Positions 53,842 through 63,163 are shown, numbered from the stretch's first letter. The stretch: DNA of 64,000 nucleotides from Hymenobacter jeollabukensis (GCF_005771675.1 NZ_VAJM01000001.1:124001-188000); one strand, 5' to 3'. The notes: a model not told the origin generated them from the sequence alone. Numbers and translations are program-made.

Positions 53842-54093
53842 AACGTTCCTACCAGACTTGAGACGGTTCCTACCGGACTTGGCATGATTCCTAGTGAACC
53901 TGGTGCGCTTCCTACCGCTCCCGGTAGTCTGTTAGTTGCTCACGGAAACGTATCGGAAGCAATTGGGAACGTGTCAGAAGCTCGCGGGGAAATGTCGAAA
54001 GGGCCCGGGAACGTGTCGGATGCGCCCGGGCAACTGTTGAACGGACGCGAGGACGCGGCAAAAGGATGCGGGAGTGTATCGAAGGGCCGCAGC
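53842..54093. repeat. degenerate 21-bp tandem repeat, 12 units
   Basis: 252 bp made of twelve 21-bp units. In the + frame of 53884 the units translate to heptapeptides: NVPTRLE, TVPTGLG, MIPSEPG, ALPTAPG, SLLVAHG, NVSEAIG, NVSEARG, EMSKGPG, NVSDAPG, QLLNGRE, DAAKGCG, SVSKGRS. Two other frames are also largely open with heptad periodicity. The units diverge strongly, so the array is old. Confidence 0.85.
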
Positions 54094-54135
54094 GCACCAA
54101 ACGAAGCCGCTGAATCCGCGCCACCGGCGACTTAA
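53884..54135 (+). CDS. possible heptapeptide-repeat protein
   Basis: An 83-codon frame over the 21-bp tandem repeat, from ATG 53884 to TAA at 54133. Units have the consensus N-V-S-E-A-x-G. The frame is open upstream through two more repeat units without an ATG. No signal peptide, membrane segment or promoter was seen. The repeat could be a non-coding DNA array whose period happens to be a multiple of three, so a true gene is uncertain. Confidence 0.3.
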   Translation: MIPSEPGALPTAPGSLLVAHGNVSEAIGNVSEARGEMSKGPGNVSDAPGQLLNGREDAAKGCGSVSKGRSAPNEAAESAPPAT

Positions 54136-54202
54136 CCCCGCTATCAACGGTCCGAACGAAGCCCGGCCGTATGGTGTTCTGCCCCTACCTATGCACCAAC
54201 CG

Positions 54203-55543
54203 ATGACGACGCGCCGGCCGCTGGGCTGGCTTCTCCCCTGCTTTCTGTTATCCTTCTTCCTGATTGGCTGCGGCAAGCAGCAGACGCTGCAGGGCATCTT
54301 TAGCCAGCCGCGCACTCCGCACGAGGCCTACGCCCGCCAGCTGCATCAGGCCGGCCTCGACCAGACCGCGCTGGGTCGCGACTGGCTGGCCGCCGCTGAC
54401 CGTGCCTTGCGGGACTCGCTGGTGGTGACGCTGCCCTTCCGCGAAACCGGCCTCTTCCGGGCCGATGCCGCCTTTGCCGCCTCTTACCGCTATCCCGTGC
54501 GCGCGGGCGAGAAAATCAACATCACCCTGACCGTGGAGCCGGCCTCGGCCGACGTGCGCGTGTTCGTTGATGCCTTCGAGCTGGACCCGGCCAATAGTCG
54601 GCTGCGCGCCCTGGCCTCGGCCGATACCGCCGCCCGCACGTTCAGCTACGTGGCCCCCGACGACCGGCAGCACCTGCTGCGGGTGCAGCCCGAGCTGCTG
54701 CGCCCCGGCCGCTTCACCATCCGCATTCAGCGCGCCCCCTCGCTGGCCTTCCCGGTGCAGGGCAAGAGCGACGCGGCCGCCGGCTCCTTCTGGGGCGCCG
54801 ACCGCGACAACGGCACCCGCCGCCACGAGGGCATCGACATCTTTGCCGCGAAGGGCACGCCCGTGGTGGCCGCCGCGCCCGGCATGGTCACGCGCGTGGG
54901 CGACACGCCCCGGGGCGGGCTGGTAGTGTGGCTGGCCGATACCCAGGGGCAGCATTTGTACTACGCGCACCTCTCGCGGCAGCTGGTGCAGCCCGGGCAG
55001 TTGGTGAAAGTGGGCGACACGCTGGGCCTGGTGGGCAACACCGGCAACGCCCGCACCACCCCGCCGCACCTGCACTTCGGCATCTACCGCGGCGGCCGCG
55101 GCCCCGTCGCCCCCTACCCCTTCGTGCGCCGCGCCGATAAGGAGCCGGCCGCCCCGCGCACCCCGGCCGAACGCCTGGGCCAGTGGGTGCGCCTAACCGG
55201 CAGCCGTACGGCCCTGCAGTCCGCCCCGGTGGCGCTGAAAACCAAAGCCGCCGCCCTGCCCAAAAACGCCCCGCTGCTGGTGATGGGCGCCACCGCCGAC
55301 TGGCTGCGCGTGCAAACGCCTGCTGGCCGCCTGGGCTACGTGCCCGCCAAAGCCGTAGCCACCGAGGCTCTGCGCCGCCAGTCCCTGCCCGCCCCCGCCG
55401 ACCTGCTCAGCCTGCCCGCCGCCACCGCCGCCCCGCTGGATACGTTGCCGGCCAACAGCCGCGTGGCCGTGCTGGGCGAGTGGAGCGGCTACCAGCTGGT
55501 ACGCAACGCCACCGGCCGCGTGGGCTGGCTGCGGATTGGGTAA
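54203..55543 (+). CDS. M23 family metallopeptidase lipoprotein with SH3-like domains
   Basis: A 446-residue envelope peptidase. The ATG at 54203 (MTTRRPLGWLLPCFLL) gives a signal ending in the lipobox LIGC; an ATG four codons upstream is possible. A beta-rich region precedes the M23 domain: zinc ligands His208 and Asp212 (HEGIDIF) and His289/His291 (HLHFG). Two SH3-like regions follow (VRLTGSRTALQSAPVAL and LPANSRVAVLGEWSGY, in parts), which usually bind cell wall. It would cut peptidoglycan cross-links or act as an activator of other hydrolases. Confidence 0.92.
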   Translation: MTTRRPLGWLLPCFLLSFFLIGCGKQQTLQGIFSQPRTPHEAYARQLHQAGLDQTALGRDWLAAADRALRDSLVVTLPFRETGLFRADAAFAASYRYPVRAGEKINITLTVEPASADVRVFVDAFELDPANSRLRALASADTAARTFSYVAPDDRQHLLRVQPELLRPGRFTIRIQRAPSLAFPVQGKSDAAAGSFWGADRDNGTRRHEGIDIFAAKGTPVVAAAPGMVTRVGDTPRGGLVVWLADTQGQHLYYAHLSRQLVQPGQLVKVGDTLGLVGNTGNARTTPPHLHFGIYRGGRGPVAPYPFVRRADKEPAAPRTPAERLGQWVRLTGSRTALQSAPVALKTKAAALPKNAPLLVMGATADWLRVQTPAGRLGYVPAKAVATEALRRQSLPAPADLLSLPAATAAPLDTLPANSRVAVLGEWSGYQLVRNATGRVGWLRIG

Positions 55544-55564
55544 AATGGTAAAATGGTAAAATGG
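55541..55564. repeat. TAAAATGG x 3 array at a stop codon, with inverted relatives at 55681-55708
   Basis: Three copies of TAAAATGG begin with the TAA stop of the M23 gene. Inverted, degenerate CCATTTCACCAT units lie at 55681-55708 next to GTCAGAACGAC, the same combination as at 33807-33872. Confidence 0.8.
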
Positions 55565-55592
55565 CGTACTGCTAATCTGCTCCTGGGTTACA

Positions 55593-55630
55593 ATAAAAGG
55601 GCCTTTCCTGCGCAGGAAAGGCCCTTTTAT
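55593..55630. terminator. perfect 38-bp palindrome terminator
   Basis: A perfect palindrome centred on TGCGCA, with arms ATAAAAGGGCCTTTCC and its complement; T-runs on both strands. It separates the convergent M23 and lipoprotein genes. Confidence 0.85.
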
Positions 55631-55709
55631 CGATGCAAGTAGGTAGCCGGGTAGTGAAAGGGGCCGTCAGAACGACAATCACCATTTCACCATCTCACAA
55701 TTTCACCAC

Positions 55710-56315
55710 CTAGTCCGCTACGATGACGGCTTTGTTGAGCTTTTTGGCGTAGGCAATGCGCTTTTCGCGGCCCGAAGCATCGACGTAATCAAAGCCTACG
55801 GCGCGGCCTTCGGCTTGTACGGCACTCCAGCCTTCGGGGTCGGCACCCTCGGGGGCGGTGGTGGCGGTGCGCGGAATAGCGGGCGAAGTGAATTTGTCGT
55901 CGGCGAAGAAGCTATTCATGCCTTGCAGAATGGCCAGCTCGCGGCTGCGCACCGAGGAAGCCTGCGGGTCGTCCTGCATGGCGCGTTCATCGATGAGGGC
56001 CTTGGCCGGAATGACCTCGTTGCGCAGGGTGTCGCCTTTGGCGGAGATGATCAGGAAACGGGCGTTGGCGTCGATGATTTTCGGGCCTTGCAGCAGCAGC
56101 ACGAACTTGTCCTTGCTACCGCGGTCGGAAAACGCGTGCTGGGTTTGCACGGTGCGCAGCACGGTGCGGCTGGTGAGGCGGCTGCGCTCGGCCTCGGGCT
56201 TGGGCGTGTACACGCGTTCGGGGTTACTCGACGTGCCTACTTCGCGGTCGGTCGTCACGCACGACGACTGGGCCAGCAGAAGCAGCAGCGCAGCGGGGAG
56301 CAATAGGTGTTTCAT
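55710..56315 (-). CDS. hypothetical lipoprotein
   Basis: A 201-residue lipoprotein: ATG at 56315 (MKHLLLPAALLLLL), lipobox AQSSC. The mature region (FVLLLQGPKIIDANARFLIIS, LRNEVIPAKALIDE, VGFDYVDASGREKRIAYAKKL, in parts) is not a family I recognise. Earlier in-frame ATGs up to 56423 add residues unlike a signal. It lies alone between a terminator and the barrel protein gene. Confidence 0.85.
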   Translation of the reverse strand: MKHLLLPAALLLLLAQSSCVTTDREVGTSSNPERVYTPKPEAERSRLTSRTVLRTVQTQHAFSDRGSKDKFVLLLQGPKIIDANARFLIISAKGDTLRNEVIPAKALIDERAMQDDPQASSVRSRELAILQGMNSFFADDKFTSPAIPRTATTAPEGADPEGWSAVQAEGRAVGFDYVDASGREKRIAYAKKLNKAVIVAD

Positions 56316-56452
56316 TGGAATGGTGAAGTCAGGGGAAGTACGCCGTATACGCAGGCGGCAGCGGCGACGGGCAATGAACTGCGAATATTGCAGCTGGAGG
56401 ATGTTGTTTTGCCCGGTACGCAAGGATATTGTCGTGGTTGCGTCGCGCCGGC

Positions 56453-57253
56453 TCAGAGCACGCCGATTTCCAGGCCCACCGTCCAGCGCGGCAGCTCGGG
56501 GTAGAGGCCGGCCGCCGGGCCCCGGAACGTGTCGCTGAGGCGGTAGCGGGCGGTGAGGACCAGGCGCTGACTGCCCAGGCGGGCGCCGGCACCGTAGGCC
56601 CAGCGACGCAGGTAAGGCAGGCCTGTTTCGGTGGTTTTCACGCGTTTGGCGCGGGCGCTGTTGGGCTCGTCCTCAGTGTGATGGGCGGTAGCCGCTACCC
56701 AGCCGCCCCAGCCGCTCACGTCGAGGTAGCGCCCCACGGTATTGCCCTGCCGGCCGAAGCGCAGCCGGGCCCAGCCTTCCAGGTCGCCGCGGTGCAGGGC
56801 CAGGGCCTCGCGGTGGTGCAGCGCGGCATCGGGCAGCACTTTATCGGCGTGCTGGGCCAGGGCGTAGCGCAGGTACACGTAGCGCGCATCCGCCCCGATG
56901 GCCAGCACCGGCGTCAGGCGCAGCTTTTCGCGCAGGCCCAGCACCATTTCGGCCGAGGACCAGGGCCGTAGGTCGGCCCCGGGGCCGGCGGGCTGGCCCA
57001 GCACGGGCATGTAGGCCAGGTAGAGGTGGCGAAAGTGGCGCCGGTGCGGGCCGTAGGTCTGCCGGGCCGTGTCGGCGGCCACGTCGGTGCTGAGCAGGGC
57101 GCGCTGGGCCCGGGCCGGCGTGGCCGCCAGCAGCAGCGCGGCCAGCGTCGAGGCCAGCACCAGGCTGGGCAGCCCGTAGCGCCCGCCCTCCGTCCGGCCA
57201 GGATTTACCGGGCGCGTTTCCAAGGCCGTTGCACTGCCCGCCGTTGCCGTCAT
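56453..57253 (-). CDS. hypothetical outer membrane beta-barrel-like protein
   Basis: A 266-residue protein starting at ATG 57253 (MTATAGSATALE), with a signal peptide whose hydrophobic part is LASTLAALLLAATPARA. The rest shows alternating polar and hydrophobic strands ending in PRWTVGLEIGVL, with aromatic residues typical of small outer membrane barrels. It follows the S8 peptidase gene by 60 bp on the same strand and probably shares its transcript. No function is known. Confidence 0.75.
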   Translation of the reverse strand: MTATAGSATALETRPVNPGRTEGGRYGLPSLVLASTLAALLLAATPARAQRALLSTDVAADTARQTYGPHRRHFRHLYLAYMPVLGQPAGPGADLRPWSSAEMVLGLREKLRLTPVLAIGADARYVYLRYALAQHADKVLPDAALHHREALALHRGDLEGWARLRFGRQGNTVGRYLDVSGWGGWVAATAHHTEDEPNSARAKRVKTTETGLPYLRRWAYGAGARLGSQRLVLTARYRLSDTFRGPAAGLYPELPRWTVGLEIGVL

Positions 57254-57313
57254 TGGCTTCCGACTACTGACTACCCAATACGGGCTACTGATTACCAAAT
57301 ACTGCATACCACG

Positions 57314-59167
57314 CTAGGGCAAGGGTTTTTCGGCCGTGTAGCCCCGGTAATGCACCCGCAGCACGTCGCCGGGCTGCCAGCTGCCGGCGGGCAGGCGCAG
57401 CACCGCCCGCTGCGACACCTCCAGCACTTCGTAGCGGCGCAGGCGGCCGCGGGCATCGGCCAGGTGCCAGTAGCAGTAATCGGGGTACGGCAGCGGGAGC
57501 GGCAGGCCAGGCGCCGGCGAGGGCGTGGGCCGCACCGGGGAGCTTCGCTCGCGGCCGGCGCGGGGCACCTGGGGGGCATTACGGCTGCTTTCGGCCAGGG
57601 CACCCACCGCCGCCACCGAGTCGGTGAACAGCGGCAGCGGCTGCAGGGCCAGCGTGGCTTCGGGCCGGATGACGACCTGCACCGCATTGGCCGCCACCAC
57701 GATGTCGAGCGTGGGCACGGCCGGGGCGGGCGTGGCGGGGCGCAGGCAGCGGCTGGCCTGGGGCAGGCCGTAGCCGTGGGCGTAGTCGAAATACGGGTAG
57801 AGCGTGGCCGAGTGCTCCAGCAGGTGAAACAGCTCCATGGCCTTCAGCTCGCGGCGCTGCTGCCACACGCAGGCGGCCAGCCCGGCTACCAGCGGCGAGG
57901 CGAAGGACGTGCCTTCCAGCTCCTGCACGTCGCCGCCGGGCGCGGCCGTCATCACCACCCCGAAGGCCGTGACGTTGGGCTTCAGGCGGCCACCCACGGC
58001 GGGGCCGCAGGAGCTGAAGTCGGTGGTGAGCCAGGTGTCGGGGTCGAGGGCGCCCACGGCCAGCACCGAGTCGGCGTCGGCGGGCGTGCCGATGAGGCGC
58101 CACCGGTCGTCGTCGCCGTCGTTGCCGGCGGCGCATACCACCAGCATGCCCTTGCGGGCGGCCAGGTTGGCGGCGCGGGCCACCAGGCTGGTGCGCCCGT
58201 TCATCTGCTCGCGGAAGTAGCGCGTATCGGTGTAGCCCAGCGAGGAGTTGATGATGTCGGCCCCGAGGCGGTCGGCCCACTCGGCAGCGGCCAGCCAGGC
58301 TTCCTCCTCGGCGAAGGATTCGCGGCGCAATGCCTCGGTGCGGGCCAGCAGGTATTCGGCCTGCGGGGCCAGGCCCAGCGGAATACCCTCGGAAAGCCGG
58401 CCGGCTAGGCAGGCCAGCACCTCGGTGCCGTGCGAGCCGCCGTGCAGCGCATCGGGGCGGTGGCGCATAAAGTCCTGGGTGGCCACGATGCGCTTCTCGC
58501 GCCACAGGTGCCTCAGGGCCGGGTGCTCATCGGCCCCGCTGAAGCCCACGTCGAGCACGGCAATGCGCAGGCCGCGGCCGTCGAGGCCCTGGCGGCGCAG
58601 CAGCTCGCCGCCGAGGGTGCGCGTCTGGCGCTGGGCCAGCTGGCGTTCCTGGGAGGTCAGGTGCGGGGTGCTGTCGGGCGCGGCGGCGCGGCGTAAGGCG
58701 GCCCGGGCGAAATCAGCCGATTGCCCGGAGCGCGCCGCGCCATGGCGGGCAGGCTGCAGCGGGCGCGCGGGCATGGCCTCCACGGCGCGCACGCCGGGCA
58801 GCTGGCGCAGAATAGCAACCTGAGCGGGCGTGGCCCGGCAGGCCACGGCGTTGAACCAGCGGCTGGTCCCAGTCACCGAATCGACGGCGGCCCGCACCTG
58901 GCCCAGGTAATCGGGGCGCAGCGGGAAGTCGGAAGTATCGGCGGCGGGCAGGTGCTGGCGGCGACGGCGGGCCCGGGCCTGCGGGCTGAAGTAAGCCGCC
59001 GGCTCGAAGTGGACGCCGTGCTTGTCGCGCAGAAACACCCAGTACTTCGCTGATGACGCGGCCGGGGACGGCGCGCCGGGCGGGCACGCCGCCCGCGGGG
59101 CGGCGGCCGGGCGCAGCGGCTGGGCGGCCAGGGCCAGTAAACCAGCGAAAATCAGGCGAAAGAGCAC
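57314..59167 (-). CDS. S8 family serine peptidase, secreted
   Basis: A 617-residue subtilisin-like enzyme with a signal peptide (LIFAGLLALAAQPLRP) and an N-terminal prodomain-like region to ~185. The catalytic triad is complete: Asp206 (AVLDVGFSG), His246 (GGSHGTEV) and Ser421 (LEGTSFASPLVAG), with the usual Asn in CAAGNDG. A ~190-residue C-terminal region lacks a clear T9SS sorting motif. It precedes the barrel protein gene on the same strand. A TATTTTCG element at 59194-59201 is a candidate promoter. Confidence 0.94.
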   Translation of the reverse strand: MLFRLIFAGLLALAAQPLRPAAAPRAACPPGAPSPAASSAKYWVFLRDKHGVHFEPAAYFSPQARARRRRQHLPAADTSDFPLRPDYLGQVRAAVDSVTGTSRWFNAVACRATPAQVAILRQLPGVRAVEAMPARPLQPARHGAARSGQSADFARAALRRAAAPDSTPHLTSQERQLAQRQTRTLGGELLRRQGLDGRGLRIAVLDVGFSGADEHPALRHLWREKRIVATQDFMRHRPDALHGGSHGTEVLACLAGRLSEGIPLGLAPQAEYLLARTEALRRESFAEEEAWLAAAEWADRLGADIINSSLGYTDTRYFREQMNGRTSLVARAANLAARKGMLVVCAAGNDGDDDRWRLIGTPADADSVLAVGALDPDTWLTTDFSSCGPAVGGRLKPNVTAFGVVMTAAPGGDVQELEGTSFASPLVAGLAACVWQQRRELKAMELFHLLEHSATLYPYFDYAHGYGLPQASRCLRPATPAPAVPTLDIVVAANAVQVVIRPEATLALQPLPLFTDSVAAVGALAESSRNAPQVPRAGRERSSPVRPTPSPAPGLPLPLPYPDYCYWHLADARGRLRRYEVLEVSQRAVLRLPAGSWQPGDVLRVHYRGYTAEKPLP

Positions 59168-59193
59168 CGGGTGGGGGAAAAGAGAAACGGGGC

Positions 59194-59201
59194 CGAAAAT
59201 A
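59194..59201 (-). promoter_or_regulatory. promoter-like element TATTTTCG
   Basis: Seven of eight bases fit TAnnTTTG on the minus strand, 26 bp upstream of the S8 start. Confidence 0.4.
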
Positions 59202-59330
59202 CGGGGGAAATAGCCGCGCTGCTAACCGCTGGCCGCCCCGGGCCAAAACTTCCGCCTCAGCGGCTGCGTAACCCGCCCCAGGCGACGCCCCGCCGCGGGC
59301 CCCGCTCCTCCCCTTTCCTACTCCCACACC

Positions 59331-60164
59331 ATGATGCAATTTCCCGTTTCGCGCCGCCTGGCGGCCGCTTCGCTGCTGGCCGTGGCCCTGGTGGCCCCCG
59401 GCTGCGTGTCGCAGAAAAAATATACCGCCCTGCAAAGTCAGAACAGCGAGCTAACCAAGTCGCGCGACCAGCTGCAGGTGGAGAAAACCGCCCTGCAGCA
59501 GGACAAGGCCCGCACCGAAGAAGAGCTGCGCCAGCGCCTGGCTTCGCGCAGCCAGCAGGTCAACCAGCTCAACCAAAACCTGAGCGGGGCCGAAGCGCAG
59601 AACACCCAGCTCTCGGCCGACCTCAAGGACCGGGAGCAGCGCCTGGCCGATCTGCAGAAGAAGCTGGCCGAGAAAGACGCCGCCGTGCAGAACCTGCGCA
59701 AGCGCGTGGCCGACGCCCTACTGGGCTTCAACGCCCAGGACCTGCAGGTGAACCTAAAGAATGGCAAGGTGTACGTGTCCCTGTCGGAGCAGCTGCTGTT
59801 CAAGTCGGGCTCGACCAAGGTGGACCCGCGCGGGCAGGACGCGCTGCGCAAGCTGGCCACCGCCCTCAAGGGCAATCAGGACGTGAACGTGCTGGTGGAA
59901 GGCCACACCGACAACGTGCCCATCACCAAGGGCACCGCCGGCATGCGCGACAACTGGGACCTGTCGGTGCTGCGCGCCACCGAAATTACCCGCCTGCTCA
60001 CCGAGGCCGGTATGGCGCCCGGGCAGGTGACGCCCTCGGGCCGCGCGGAGTACGTGCCGGTGGCCCAGAACGATTCGCCGCAGAACAAGGCCCTGAACCG
60101 CCGCACCGAAATCATCCTCACGCCCAAGCTCGACGAGCTGTTTCAGCTGCTGGAGCAGAACTAA
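59331..60164 (+). CDS. OmpA family lipoprotein with coiled coil
   Basis: A 277-residue envelope protein. The N-terminus ends in a lipobox (LVAPGC). Residues ~30-125 are a long Gln/Glu/Lys-rich coiled coil (LQSQNSELTKSRDQLQ, LQQDKARTEEELRQRL). The C-terminal OmpA/MotB-like domain, from ~150, has LLFKSGSTKVD, VEGHTDNVPI, LSVLRATEITRLL and NRRTEIIL. It would link the outer membrane to peptidoglycan through the coiled-coil rod. The family is common in Bacteroidota. Start at 59331; the second Met is also possible. Confidence 0.93.
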   Translation: MMQFPVSRRLAAASLLAVALVAPGCVSQKKYTALQSQNSELTKSRDQLQVEKTALQQDKARTEEELRQRLASRSQQVNQLNQNLSGAEAQNTQLSADLKDREQRLADLQKKLAEKDAAVQNLRKRVADALLGFNAQDLQVNLKNGKVYVSLSEQLLFKSGSTKVDPRGQDALRKLATALKGNQDVNVLVEGHTDNVPITKGTAGMRDNWDLSVLRATEITRLLTEAGMAPGQVTPSGRAEYVPVAQNDSPQNKALNRRTEIILTPKLDELFQLLEQN

Positions 60165-60525
60165 GAGTTGTGGGCCAGCGGCGAACAGGCCGTCCAGCTG
60201 CCTGTTAGGGCCGGTTTACTGCTTGAGCACCACCATAGACCAGGCAGCGCAGCCATCCGTCCGTAGGCGACGCCCCTGGACGCCCCGGGCTTGATAGTTA
60301 GCAGGGGCTTCTCTTTTGCTGTGGCCCCAGGCAAACCAACTGTGGAAAACGAACCAGCCCACCGGCGAGCCAGCTCACCGGTGGGCTGGTTCATTTCCCG
60401 GCGGGCCTGTGTGCGCCAGCGTCTGCTGCTGGTCAGGCCCTGCCCGCTCAGGAGTATCCGCCACCTGCACGTAGATTTATCATCTTTGCTTCCGCGCTGC
60501 TCCGTGTATTCCCGCCACTTGTACC
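60165..60525. other. intergenic region with an inverted repeat
   Basis: 361 bp without a gene. A 15-bp inverted repeat (60351-60365 with 60378-60392) around a 12-base loop is the only structure I see; no T-run follows. CATCTTTG at 60482-60489 is a weak -7-like element before the kinase gene. Confidence 0.5.
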
Positions 60526-62505
60526 ATGCCTGCCACGTCCGTCCCTCTCCCGCTTAGAGCCCTGCCCGCCGACGACCTGCTGGGCGACCTGCTGGCGGTA
60601 TCGATGACCGGCGTCATTTACTACACACCCATCTACGACCCGGCCGGCTCGGGCGAGATTGTGGACTTTCGCTTCGAGTACCTCAACCCCACGGCGCAGC
60701 GCATGATGAGCATGCCCGAGGTGCCTACCGTGACGCACAACGAGCAGTGGCCCCACAGCATCGCCCACGGCACTTTCGCGTTTCACGTCGATGCCTACGT
60801 GAGCGGGGAGCCCCGCGAGTACAACATTAACTACCAGGCCGACGGCTACGACAACTACTACCGCCTGGCCGCCCGCCGCTCCGGCGACGGGCTGTGGGTG
60901 AGCTTCACCGACACGGCCGACCAGCCCCGCTCGCCCGTGGAAGTGGCGCTACGCGAAAGTCAGGCCCGCGAAAAGGCCGCCCGCGCCGAAGCCGAAATCC
61001 AGCGCCAGCGCTTCTACGAGGTGCTGATGCAGCTGCCCGCCCACGTGGCCGTGCACGAGGGGCCCGAGCAGGTATTCACGTTCGTCAACCCTGGCTACCA
61101 GCGCATTGCCAACGGGCGCGACCTGCTGGGGCAGCCGATTCGCACGGTCTGGCCCGAGCTGGCCGGCCACGGCATCCTCGATATCCTCGAACGCGTGTAC
61201 CAGACCGGCGAAACGTTCAGCGCGGCCGGCATGCCGGTTCAGGCCGATTTCACGCGCACCGGGCAGCTGGAGCAGGTGTATTACGACTTCTTTTTCCTGG
61301 CCCTGCGCGACGCCCAGGGGCAGGTCACGGGGGTGCTCAACTTCTCCTACGACGTGAGCAGCGCTGTGCGGGCCCGCCAGCAGGTCGAGCAGCTGAATCA
61401 GGAGCTGGAAACGCGGGTGCAGGAGCGCACGGCCGCCCTGCAGGAAAGCGAATCCCGCTTCCGCATCATGGCCGACGCGGCGCCCAACCAGGTGTGGGCC
61501 GTCAATCCGGATTCCACCATCCGCTACGCCAACCAGGCTTTCCTAGACTTTGTGGGGGTGAGCCTGGAGCAGTACGTGGCCACGGGCTGGTCGGCCTACC
61601 TGCCGGCCGAGGAGCTGGAGCTGGCCCAGGCCACGCTGGAAACAGCCATTCGCACCCGCACGCTGTACGTGCTGGAGCACCGCATGCGCCGCCACGACGG
61701 GCAGTACCGCTGGCTGCTGGCCCAGGGCGCGCCCAGCTTTTATGCCAACGGGGAGCTGTACGGCTACGTGGGCTCGGCCATCGACATCACCGAGCTGAAG
61801 CAGGCCAACGAGCAGCTGCGGCGCACCAACGTGGACTTGGACAACTTCATTTACACGGCCTCCCACGACCTGAAGCAGCCGATTGCCAATATCGAGGGCC
61901 TGCTGCACGCCGTGCAGCACGAGTTGCCCCCGCAGTGCCGGGTTGGGGAAGTACCGCACATGCTGGAGCTGATGCAGGCCGCCATTGAGCGTTTTGGCCG
62001 CACTATCGGCCACCTGACGGAAATTTCGCGCCTGCAGCAGGAGCACAACCAGCCCGCTTCGCACGTCTTGCTGGCCCAAGTGGTACACGAGGTCGAACTT
62101 GATCTGGCCCCGCTGGTGGCGCGGACCGGGGCCCGGGTGGAGGCTCGCATTCCGGCGGACGTTACCCTGAACTTCTCGGAAAAAAACCTGCGCTCCGTCG
62201 TGTACAACCTGCTCAGCAACGCCCTCAAGTACCACCGTCCCAACCAGGTGCCGCAGGTGTCCATCACCTACACCCTGCTGGAGGCCTATCACGTACTGGC
62301 GGTGCAGGACGAGGGCCTGGGGCTGGACGTGGCCCAGGACCGGGAAAAGATTTTTGGCATGTTTCAGCGCCTGCATCCGCACGTGGAAGGCTCCGGCGTG
62401 GGCTTGTACATGGTCAAAAAAATCGTCGAAAACGCGGGTGGGCGAATAGAAGTGGAGAGTACGCTCAACCAGGGTGCTACTTTCCGGGTCTACTTTCCCC
62501 GCTAG
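60526..62505 (+). CDS. PAS-domain sensor histidine kinase
   Basis: A 659-residue soluble kinase without membrane segments. An N-terminal PAS-like region (~15-130), a PAS domain (~160-290: FYEVLMQLPAHVAVHEG ...), a coiled coil (VEQLNQELETRVQER), another PAS/PAC (~310-425), then HisKA with His447 in SHDLKQPIANIEG, and HATPase_c with NLLSNALKYH, DEGLGLD and GSGVGLYMVKK. It senses a cytoplasmic signal; no response regulator gene adjoins it. Phosphorylation partner is unknown. Similar orphan kinases are common in Cytophagales. Confidence 0.95.
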   Translation: MPATSVPLPLRALPADDLLGDLLAVSMTGVIYYTPIYDPAGSGEIVDFRFEYLNPTAQRMMSMPEVPTVTHNEQWPHSIAHGTFAFHVDAYVSGEPREYNINYQADGYDNYYRLAARRSGDGLWVSFTDTADQPRSPVEVALRESQAREKAARAEAEIQRQRFYEVLMQLPAHVAVHEGPEQVFTFVNPGYQRIANGRDLLGQPIRTVWPELAGHGILDILERVYQTGETFSAAGMPVQADFTRTGQLEQVYYDFFFLALRDAQGQVTGVLNFSYDVSSAVRARQQVEQLNQELETRVQERTAALQESESRFRIMADAAPNQVWAVNPDSTIRYANQAFLDFVGVSLEQYVATGWSAYLPAEELELAQATLETAIRTRTLYVLEHRMRRHDGQYRWLLAQGAPSFYANGELYGYVGSAIDITELKQANEQLRRTNVDLDNFIYTASHDLKQPIANIEGLLHAVQHELPPQCRVGEVPHMLELMQAAIERFGRTIGHLTEISRLQQEHNQPASHVLLAQVVHEVELDLAPLVARTGARVEARIPADVTLNFSEKNLRSVVYNLLSNALKYHRPNQVPQVSITYTLLEAYHVLAVQDEGLGLDVAQDREKIFGMFQRLHPHVEGSGVGLYMVKKIVENAGGRIEVESTLNQGATFRVYFPR

Positions 62506-62583
62506 CTGGCTTAGGTGGCTCCGCACAGGCGGCTACTGTCCGTCGGGGCCGCGTCGAAGGCAGTGCTACCGGGCCAGCTGGCA

Positions 62584-63150
62584 TTACCACTCAAGCCTGA
62601 ACTCCCCGACCGGCTGCCACTGCCGCCCGTCGTGCCGGAACAGCGTCAGCGCCGTGACCTGGAACGTGGCAGTATAGCGGCGGGCAGCAAAATCAACCTT
62701 AAGGGCCGGCACCTGGGCCGGCGGCAGGTCGCGGGTGGCCAGGGTCATGTGCGGGGTGAACGGGCGCGTTTCCAGCGGTACCGCGGGCAAGTCGGTGCGG
62801 CAGCGGGCCAGCAAAGCCGCGTGCAGCCGCTGCAACGCCTCGGCCTGCACCACGCGGACGAACAGCGTCCGATTCGCGAACCAGGCAAAATCCTGTAGGC
62901 TGACTGCAACGGACGGCTGCGCGGCCGCAAAATCGGCCAGCACGGCCTGGGCGCGGGGCTCGAACTCGGTCGGCGGCAGGCGAAATGGCGGAATGAGCGT
63001 GATGTGCGGGGGCAGGCGCACGGCGTTGCGCGAACCGGTCAGGCGGTGGACTTCCTGCTTTAGGGCCCAGACCTCGGAGAAGACGGGTTCGGGCGGCAGC
63101 GTGGCCAGCAGGTAGCGGGCGGGTGGCGGGGCGGCAGATAGTGGCTCCAT
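62584..63150 (-). CDS. 2'-5' RNA ligase family (2H phosphoesterase) protein
   Basis: A 188-residue 2H-superfamily protein, with the two H-x-T/S motifs PHITLI (~51) and PHMTLA (~138) that form the active site. ATG at 63150 (MEPLSAAPPPARYLLATL) fits the family; the longer frame to 63228 adds unconserved residues. Such proteins hydrolyse cyclic phosphodiesters, often in RNA or NAD metabolism. It begins 13 bp after the previous gene's stop, so the two minus-strand genes form an operon. Confidence 0.9.
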   Translation of the reverse strand: MEPLSAAPPPARYLLATLPPEPVFSEVWALKQEVHRLTGSRNAVRLPPHITLIPPFRLPPTEFEPRAQAVLADFAAAQPSVAVSLQDFAWFANRTLFVRVVQAEALQRLHAALLARCRTDLPAVPLETRPFTPHMTLATRDLPPAQVPALKVDFAARRYTATFQVTALTLFRHDGRQWQPVGEFRLEW

Positions 63151-63163
63151 CCGGATTCTTACG

